Notes under the pieces: model-generated | Databases searched by the model: none | Seen by the model: only the letters and a program-made list of their open reading frames with translations | What the model was told of the DNA's origin: nothing | In this document: piece after piece, positions 60,201 through 64,000 of the stretch | Position numbering within the stretch: position 1 is the stretch's first letter | Layout: each line of letters opens with the position of its first letter | NCBI GenBank assembly: GCA_051294375.1 | Contig: CM119267.1 | Location: 25,745,293 to 25,809,292, forward strand | Direction of reading: 5' to 3' | Length of the DNA stretch: 64,000 nt | Source of the DNA: Paraspadella gotoi | Lineage: Eukaryota > Chaetognatha | Made by a program: the position numbers and the translations under genes

Positions 60201-60654
60201 CTTGATTTGTTATATTTTGTTATTTTTCAACGCTCTAATGTTTAGTTATTCGAGCCTTCGCGAAATGGCGGACCACGCTTTTCCCTTCATTTACAAAGGG
60301 GATATTTTGACGTCACCTCGGGTAAGAACGATTAGATTGCATGAGATTGTTTTACTGTCAAACGTGACATTCGTCCTTTCTGTTCAGTTCCCCGCCCCGA
60401 GCACAACGACGAAAATCGACTCTCGCCGTTCGTCTCCCGCTGTCGCTCGTTCTGTTTCCGTCGACGTTTCCGCCGCTTTCGTCGCCTCCGGAAGCGCTAC
60501 CGTCGTCGTCACCGACCGGCGCCGCGCCTCCACCTCAAACGCCCCCAAGTGCTACTTTTTCGAAGGGGAGCAATATTCTTCGTTTGCCTACTGGCGAGAG
60601 CCTGTGCCCTGTCTCGACGAGGAGATGGGAGAATTGCTCGAGGCAACGGGCTGA
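36185..60654 (+). CDS. LPIN: Lipin, phosphatidate phosphatase
   Basis: Mg2+-dependent phosphatidate phosphatase making diacylglycerol, with a nuclear coactivator role. Seventeen exons: 36185-36257, 36405-36538, 36631-36810, 36876-37735, 47284-47612, 52008-52118, 52393-52568, 52640-52806, 56785-56862, 56944-57056, 57197-57345, 57418-57580, 57664-57889, 57953-58107, 58209-58356, 60246-60321, 60388-60654. Phases agree and the product is 1134 residues. The N-LIP domain starts MAFIGRIFG and has [14 protein letters not shown] and [21 protein letters not shown] basic NLS-like RRKRKKS follows. [10 protein letters not shown] and [10 protein letters not shown] mark the middle. The C-LIP domain carries the catalytic DIDGT (residues 833-837, bases 57544-57558), [21 protein letters not shown] and [10 protein letters not shown]. 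The end has FAYWREPVP. The 66-nt intron 16 is open in frame, so it may be retained. Introns 4, 5, 8 and 15 are inflated by transposons. Confidence 0.95.
37752..39987 (-). repeat. Two tandem family C copies plus TTTCC/TTCTA microsatellites (left arm of inverted repeat)
   Basis: Copy one runs 37752 to about 38590 and copy two about 38592-39645; each has GGCGTTCCAAATTATAGATC, GATTAAATTTGGGTGTATG-like sequence, a TC run, CTGCTG tracts and TTTCCTTTCTATTCT tandem units. From 39646 to the gap only pyrimidine microsatellite remains. The whole stretch is mirrored at 40205-42579. All long frames here are translated microsatellite, not genes. Confidence 0.75.
39988..40012. other. Assembly gap (25 N)
   Basis: A run of 25 N at the centre of the inverted duplication, following pyrimidine microsatellite and preceding a DIRS-element end. 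True length unknown. Confidence 0.99.
40013..40195 (+). mobile_element. DIRS-like element, 3' end fragment
   Basis: Nearly identical to 46962-47134 of the DIRS-like element. It encodes the recombinase C-terminal HFDRVMQ...[11 protein letters not shown], then GGCTAATGTGGGGGG. It joins the mirrored family C sequence at about 40200. It is either a second insertion or a duplicate of the 47-kb end produced by assembly. Confidence 0.65.
40205..42579 (+). repeat. Right arm of the inverted duplication (family C and AAAGG microsatellites)
   Basis: Reverse complement of about 37846-39987: AGAATAGAAAGGAAAG units, an AG run, CAGCAG tracts, the hairpin with arms ATCGTCGCAA and TTGCGACGAT, and the family C unique blocks. 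It ends at ACACCCAAATTTA, where similarity to the left arm stops. Small differences in tract length distinguish the arms. Confidence 0.75.
42580..43308 (+). mobile_element. DIRS-associated GC-rich 5' fragment
   Basis: A GC-rich stretch very unlike its flanks. One frame reads FSPPPPPL, a stop, then [20 protein letters not shown] and [18 protein letters not shown] before another stop at about 43134, suggesting a decayed Gag-like ORF1. It ends with CTAATGTGGGGGGGTTTCGA at 43281-43300, also found at the end of the DIRS element. It is probably part of an adjacent or earlier DIRS copy. Confidence 0.45.
43309..47175 (+). mobile_element. DIRS-like tyrosine-recombinase retrotransposon, decayed
   Basis: Inverted terminal repeats of about 51 bp (43309-43359 and 47124-47175; AATCTGTAATTCTGAATGGA at the left) bound a 3.9-kb GC-rich element in lipin intron 4. 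Frames broken by frameshifts give, in order: a Gag-like region (43.5-44.1 kb); reverse transcriptase with [27 protein letters not shown] and [31 protein letters not shown]; an RNase H end with [19 protein letters not shown] and INLFATKDS; and a tyrosine recombinase (46.05-46.97 kb) with [60 protein letters not shown] and [20 protein letters not shown]. The order Gag-RT-RH-YR and inverted ends identify a DIRS-like element. At least four frame breaks make it inactive. Confidence 0.85.
47176..47275 (-). mobile_element. Family C terminus supplying lipin exon 5 pyrimidine tract
   Basis: The end of a family C element (CAAATTTGATTTTTTTAGTA, TGCGATTGCGACGATCC, TTATGCTTTTAAGATTTTTT) runs straight into TTTTCAG and lipin exon 5 at 47284. 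The DIRS-like element therefore sits inside a family C copy. The T-run that defines family C ends is the polypyrimidine tract of this splice acceptor. Confidence 0.7.
48041..49138. mobile_element. hAT-like non-autonomous element 1
   Basis: A 1098-bp insertion within the Penelope endonuclease region. Ends are TAAGGCGTAGTAAAA and TTTCACTACGCCTTA, imperfect inverted repeats of about 15 bp. GTGGGCAT is present immediately on both sides (48033-48040 and 49139-49146), an 8-bp target duplication fitting the hAT preference nTnnnnAn. No transposase; a GC-rich block around 48370-48540 is unexplained. Confidence 0.85.
49679..50882. mobile_element. hAT-like non-autonomous element 2 (family D)
   Basis: A 1204-bp element with ends TAGAGTTCCGATAACCGTTAA (split as TAGAGTTCCG and ATAACCGTTAA) and the inverse complement closing CGGAACACTA. 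AACACAAG flanks both sides (49671-49678 and 50883-50890). The termini are rich in AACGGTTA palindromes. The interior holds a hammerhead-like motif (49852-49897) and a purine-rich GAAAAAG tract at 50390-50710. A fragment of the family lies at 2690-2881. Confidence 0.85.
49852..49897 (+). ncRNA. Hammerhead-ribozyme-like motif, degenerate
   Basis: CTGATAA (49860-49866), a GACT/AGTC stem II, then GAAACATGTC (49884-49893) in hammerhead order. ACATGT is self-complementary, as in dimerising minimal hammerheads, and GTC is the canonical cleavage triplet. The core G of CTGATGA is changed to A, which should abolish activity. It sits inside the hAT-like element 49679-50882. Confidence 0.4.
51400..51460 (+). 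ncRNA. Hammerhead-ribozyme-like motif of the Penelope-like element
   Basis: Intact core CTGATGA (51413-51419), stem II GACTC/GAGTT (51421-51425 with 51433-51437, one wobble), then GAAACATGTC (51438-51447) with a palindromic stem III and a GTC cleavage triplet; predicted cleavage after 51447. An extra A precedes stem II where a G-C pair is usual, and helix I pairing is weak. Position downstream of the Penelope GIY-YIG remnant agrees with known hammerheads in Penelope-like elements. Confidence 0.5.
51481..52007. other. Lipin intron 5, 3' part, no feature recognised
   Basis: Purine-rich AT-rich DNA up to the exon 6 acceptor TATTTAG at 52007. No repeat shared with the rest of the window was noticed. 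Confidence 0.4.
53020..53215. repeat. Dispersed repeat family E, copy 4 (lipin intron 8)
   Basis: Contains CTTCAGCCAAATCCATTGGC, GACTTCCCTCTGCGTTGG, CGTCCTAGGGTAACCGCGCC and GTCGGAAGCCC, matching the BLVRA intron 4 copies in order. Confidence 0.6.
53270..53312 (-). ncRNA. Decayed hammerhead-like motif
   Basis: On the minus strand CGCTGATGA is followed by AGGCTT and AAAGCC able to form stem II, but the expected GAAAC is displaced to TATGTGAAAA. It lies just beside MITE A copy 3. Listed because core and stem resemble those at 51400 and 55262; not expected to be active. Confidence 0.25.
53374..54111. mobile_element. MITE family A, copy 3 (lipin intron 8)
   Basis: A 738-bp element with termini CAGAAGGCTTCATATTAT and ATAATATGAAGCCTTCTG, flanked by ...ATATA and TATATA, giving a TA target duplication. 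The GGGGCC-rich centre matches copy 1 in inverted order, so it lies in the opposite orientation. Confidence 0.8.
54112..55110. other. Lipin intron 8, AT-rich, with a repeat I copy
   Basis: No coding or RNA feature recognised. TTGGTACAACCAATATAAAA at about 54949 and the following TTATCCATTCATTTAATAAA belong to repeat I. Confidence 0.5.
55111..56626 (+). mobile_element. Family B element with an inserted family C/hammerhead segment (lipin intron 8)
   Basis: The left end CAAGTTTGAGCAAACAATG (55112 onward) and the right hairpin plus TAAAAA (to about 56626) frame tandem CATTTAAACT-CATTTCCACT blocks, GGAC repeats and TTAATTAAT tracts. Between about 55212 and 55525 it carries a hammerhead-like piece and a family C fragment (CATCATCGATGTCCTTAAAA, a TC run, TTATGCTTTTAAGATTTTTT). 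Confidence 0.65.
55262..55305 (-). ncRNA. Hammerhead-like motif with intact core
   Basis: On the minus strand ACTGATGA, a five-pair stem II (GGCTT/AAGCC), then GAAAC, in hammerhead order. The following TTATC gives an ATC-type cleavage triplet, but stem III does not pair well, and an extra A precedes stem II. Probably a decayed Penelope-type copy trapped in the family B element. Confidence 0.35.
58446..60237. mobile_element. hAT-like element 3, inserted at a lipin splice acceptor
   Basis: A 1792-bp element begins TAGGGCGTTGAAAAATAAC and ends GTTATTTTTCAACGCTCTA; similarity between the inverted ends extends about 150 bp inward. ATGTTTAG flanks both sides (58438-58445 and 60238-60245), an 8-bp duplication that matches nTnnnnAn. 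The right copy is the 3' splice site of lipin exon 16 (TTTAG then the exon at 60246). No transposase frame. Confidence 0.9.
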
Positions 60655-61908
60655 GCCTCAAATCCAGGATCGTCACAACTTTTTTTTTTCTCGATTTCTT
60701 TCGTCGCAGATGCCAACGACTTTGCCATTTCTGTATTTTCTTTTGTGAAATTACGATTATTTGGCTTTTTTGTCCATTTACTAATGTGTATCGGAACTGA
60801 TTGAAGGAGTAGTAAACTTGCTTAACGCCTTCTCTCCTGCATAATAGGCGAGTTTAATCTTTGTTGTGAACAATGGAGCTTTCTTGTGATCGGTCAAGTT
60901 TTGACCCTTTACCAACAAATCGTCCCCCTTTTCTTTATCAACTTTCTTTTTATTTATTCCTACTCTGCTTTTTTGTGTCTTCCAGGCGCGAAATAGAATT
61001 TAATACCTATTTAAGACTATTAGTTAATGATCATTACAAGGAGTTGAGTTGCATTTAGCAGTAGTAAGTTAGTAGCCGTATCTGACGTTTCTTTTTTTAA
61101 CATCCACGAATGTTTCATTCGGCTTTTAATTTCAGCTAATTAAATATTTAGTAGGGACATGTTTATAAATTTAAGGAAAATTTCTTTAAAAATGGGTGTT
61201 ATTTTTTTTATTTATTTTTTTTTTTTATTCTTTATAGATTTTGCTTATAGACTCAATTTATCGAAATTCATGGTTTCTCTGGAGTCACCATCATCATATT
61301 CTTTCTCCAGCATCGGACGCTAATCAAAAGTTGCAGGCGTCACAGCTTGGTAGATTCATGTGCTTGTTAGCTTGCGACATTCACGACGCGTCGTTAATAT
61401 CAGAAATTAGAAAATGTTGTCTTAAAATGAATCGTCCAATACTTGAGCTCCGCCGACCCTCTCGACTTTGCCCTCGGGTTTGACAGTTTCTGGATCCTGT
61501 GACAAAATAGAACCCATATGTTTCAGGCGCAAATTGTTTTTATTGCGACCCGCGATGGGGCGTCGGTGTGGAGGCCCCTCGACCGGGACGAGGTGGCCAT
61601 TTCGGGTACATGAAGGGTCCCTCTGAGGAAGCTGGTGGCCCTTTTTGATTTGAATCCTTTGACACGTTTTGAGTCGCGCAACTGATGACCGGTCCCTCTC
61701 GAATGTTAAAAAAGGCATTTCAACTATTTTTAATTGATTCTTTTGTATTAAGTTACTAAGTTAATAAGATTTTTTACCGACGTTCATTATGTTGCAACCT
61801 ACTTTCTCTCTCTTATAGAAAAAAAAAAATATTGTGATATTTAAATTGATTAATGACATTTGTTTATTCTAATTTCCTCGTTTTAATCAACGTTTTCATC
61901 TTCAACCG
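60655..61908. other. Intergenic, lipin 3' region
   Basis: Contains the lipin 3'UTR and the upstream region of the next gene. Two TTCTTTATAG/GCTTATAG acceptor-like words occur near 61240-61252. A minus-strand open frame is listed separately. No repeat family recognised. Confidence 0.4.
61425..61718 (-). CDS. Candidate minus-strand exon, function unknown
   Basis: An open frame of about 98 codons with balanced base composition encodes a basic protein (RLKTCQRIQIKKGHQLPQRD, PVEGPPHRRPIAGRNKNNLR) and a C-terminal ETVKPEGKVERVGG segment followed by a stop. Composition is less AT-rich than its flanks, but no family was recognised and no splice sites are convincing. It would be the only minus-strand host gene in the window. 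Treat as tentative. Confidence 0.2.
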
Positions 61909-63210
61909 ATGACGTCGCGCGAGAGTCTCGTCGGCCTGGCCACTCACCTCCAGGCGATGGAGGACGCTCTCGTCGACTTCATCCTGGAAGCGGCGTTGAG
62001 GCTTTTCTCCATTACCGACGCCGGCGTCTTGGTCGTCGTAGAAAATCAGCGAGGGAGAAGGTTTTGCGGAAAGGTGGGTCGGTGTAGCCTGTAATGAAGA
62101 AGTGGCTTATCGGGAGAGTCGGTCTGAGAGGCTTGCGAGAAAGGTCGGTCAGAGGGGAAACTTTGGAAGGTGGGTCTGAGTTCACCAAAAGGAAGATGGA
62201 GTGGCTTGTCGGGAAGGTTGGTCGAAGTGTTGCCGGAACGTTGGGTGAAAGGGGAAGGTGGGTCGGAGTCGCTTGTTTTTGCTAACAAAAGAGGCAAAGT
62301 TAAACCAAGTAATTCCTCGTGTTAGGGCGCCTTAGTCCGACGCTTCCTCGACAACGGACTCTCACTCGACGCCGGCGACGTTGAAGTCGAACTCAACGAG
62401 GCCGTGGCGCCGCTAAAGATAAAAAAGGCGCCGAATTTCGACGCGGCGTCGGCGCCGAAACGTCGGAGACTCGAATCGAAAGCGCCGGTCGTCGATGTCA
62501 AACCGGAAGTAGAGGAACTCGTCATCGACGACGACGAAAACGAGGACGCGACGGAGAGTTTCGGTGGCGGCGCCAGCGCTGGCGGCGCCGGCGGCGGCGG
62601 CGACTATTTATGGATGAACGACGGCTACAGTGGGCAACTTTTCAACAGTCAACTTGACGAAAACTCCTTCCCCGCCGAAAACGTCTTCGATCGACTTGAC
62701 TCGCTCGACTCTTCCGCCCCCGATGTGGAGGGCATGACGAGCGATTCTCGGAGGAGACTCAAGGAACGCGCGGTCCGCGACATTCGCCATCCCGCCGCAG
62801 CCTTTCGTCGAGGAACCACTGAATCCAAACTCCTCGCCTCCATTCTCTACGACTTCGGCAAGGAGACGACGCTCGCCAATCCTCATCCACTCGAGTCGGC
62901 CGAGGCAAAGAGGTCGGATAATTAGATTTCATTCTCCTCATCATCAATTAAAATTTGAGAGAGAGACTGAGAATGAGAATGAATGAAGCCTTCTTTCGCT
63001 TACAGATATTTTGCTGAGAGACTCGACAATTACGTCCGTTCCTTTCCCCAATTCGCGACTCTAACGACGACGCCCGACATGACCGCTCTCTTCGCCCGCG
63101 ACGGAGCCTTGCAACAGTACACGCCTCTCAGCTTCATGAAAATGAACGCGAGAAACGGTTACAAGCGAGTTTTCAGGACGAGGAGGAAGGCAGTTGACCC
63201 TCATTCCTGA
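61909..63210 (+). CDS. Unrecognised protein with NLS and Gly-rich linker
   Basis: Exons 61909-62073, 62326-62912 and 63006-63210 join with consistent phases (0 and 2) into 318 residues. The N-terminal 80 residues look folded (ESLVGLATHLQAMEDALVDF, RLFSITDAGVLVVVENQRGR, RRFLDNGLSLDAG). A basic cluster PKRRRLESK at about 99-107 is a likely nuclear localisation signal. An acidic stretch and a Gly-rich linker (about 138-150) follow. The C-terminal 120 residues are conserved-looking and basic (YFAERLDNYVRSFPQ, MKMNARNGYKRVFRTRRK). I do not recognise the family. A nuclear role is inferred only from the NLS and composition. The clean exon structure argues for a real gene. Confidence 0.75.
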
Positions 63211-63453
63211 AATAACGCCACTCGTTTTATTTTCACGATCAATTTTTGTTGATTTTTGATTTGATAAGATTTATGTAATATGTTAAGAGCCGATTAATTT
63301 AAATTATTCTAATTAACTATTTATGTTTGAGCGTCGAATGAATTTATTTTTTGTACGTTGATTCTTGTTGATTAGTAGCCTGAAATTTCCTTAGTTTATG
63401 TGAAATATGAGAGTCTGAGTCTTGAAACTTTTTTCCTCAACTTTTATTTGACT
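63211..63453. other. Short spacer between the unknown gene and the Nudix-like gene
   Basis: Only 243 bp, AT-rich, separates the two coding regions on the same strand. It must contain a polyadenylation site and either a promoter or a trans-splice acceptor. A tandem-transcribed pair is possible. Confidence 0.4.
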
Positions 63454-64000
63454 ATGGGGACGACGACGACGACGACGACAAGGTCTAAGACGACCCGTCC
63501 GCGCCTTTCCCCCTCCTCCTCCACTTCTTCTTCTTCCTGCTCCTCCGCCTCATCCTCCAAAAAGCCCCTTCCTCCTTTTCCCGTCGTCCGCGATTGGGTC
63601 TGCGTCGTAGTTGTCGACGCCAATCAAGACAACGTCCTCCTCAGGGACATTGATGACAAAGGGCTGTGGATCCCGCACGGTCCGGCTCGTGACAAGGTGA
63701 GGTGGTTGGACAAAATGATGACAGTTGGTCCTTTAAGTGTTTATTCCAAACCCGTTTGATGAATCAAAAGAGCTAGTGTCGCAGTCAAAATTTGCGCTGC
63801 GATTTAAAAGCTTGGAGTATGTACTATGTAAAAACCACGCGCCTCTTTTCTATAAAAAATGTTAACAGGAATGGTTCCTCGACGCTGCGTGCCGCGTGGC
63901 GCGAGAAACGACGGGTCACAACGTAAATGTCTCTGGTCTCCTTAGCGTTAGACGCATCCATCTTCCTCTCGGCGCCTCGCTCCTCGCCGAACCGGAGCTC
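63454..64000 (+). CDS. Nudix-fold protein with degenerate Nudix box, 3' truncated by window
   Basis: Exon 1 is 63454-63696 and exon 2 starts at 63869 and runs off the window. The ATG at 63454 opens a Thr/Ser-rich low-complexity leader, followed by the Nudix core: DWVCVVVVDANQDNVLLRDI, GLWIPHG and, across the splice, GPARDKEWFLDAACRVARET plus TG. Aligned to GX5EX7REUXEEXGU, Gly1, Glu7, Arg15, Glu19 and Gly22 are present, but Glu16 is Val and Glu20 is Thr. Loss of two metal-binding glutamates suggests weak or no hydrolase activity, or a pseudoenzyme. The GLLSV strand after the box resembles NUDT18-like proteins. No orthologue is assigned. Confidence 0.7.

Overview
The window is a piece of an invertebrate metazoan nuclear genome. 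Exons are GC-richer than the AT-rich non-coding DNA, introns are spliced (mostly GT-AG with TTTNCAG-like acceptors), and most of the DNA outside exons is transposable-element sequence. FAM8A1, biliverdin reductase and lipin orthologues point to an animal. I cannot fix the phylum; the acceptor style and compact clusters would suit an ecdysozoan such as a nematode, but that is a guess.

Nine protein-coding genes were found, all on the + strand, head to tail: URI1-like prefoldin (last exon, 4876-5972), pICln/CLNS1A (6324-7067, one exon), a membrane-anchored histidine acid phosphatase (7473-9082, 2 exons), FAM8A1 (12456-14563, 3 exons), SAP18 (17090-20206, 4 exons), biliverdin reductase A (21515-27266, 5 exons, one GC-AG intron), lipin (36185-60654, 17 exons), an unrecognised NLS-bearing protein (61909-63210, 3 exons) and a Nudix-like protein cut by the window end (63454-64000). 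Joined exon sums are divisible by three wherever a gene is complete. The products are unrelated housekeeping functions (transcription/prefoldin, snRNP assembly, lysosome, ER-associated degradation, splicing/deacetylase, haem catabolism, lipid synthesis).

Mobile DNA: a TA-flanked Tc1/mariner-type MITE (3 copies); two unrelated families (B and C) sharing one architecture, a terminal hairpin at one end with one arm repeated near the other end and internal microsatellites, like non-autonomous Helentrons; at least three hAT-like elements with exact 8-bp target duplications, one of which duplicated the splice acceptor of a lipin exon; a Penelope-like element remnant with GIY-YIG sequence and hammerhead-ribozyme-like motifs, itself hit by two hAT-like elements; a decayed DIRS-like tyrosine-recombinase retroelement in lipin intron 4; two miniature LTR elements; a tRNA-derived SINE and a LINE fragment.

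Assembly: two 25-N gaps (30764-30788, 39988-40012) each sit beside a large duplication, a 2.25-kb direct repeat and a roughly 2.2-kb inverted repeat. The first looks like two unmerged overlapping contigs. Copy numbers and intron lengths there should not be taken at face value.
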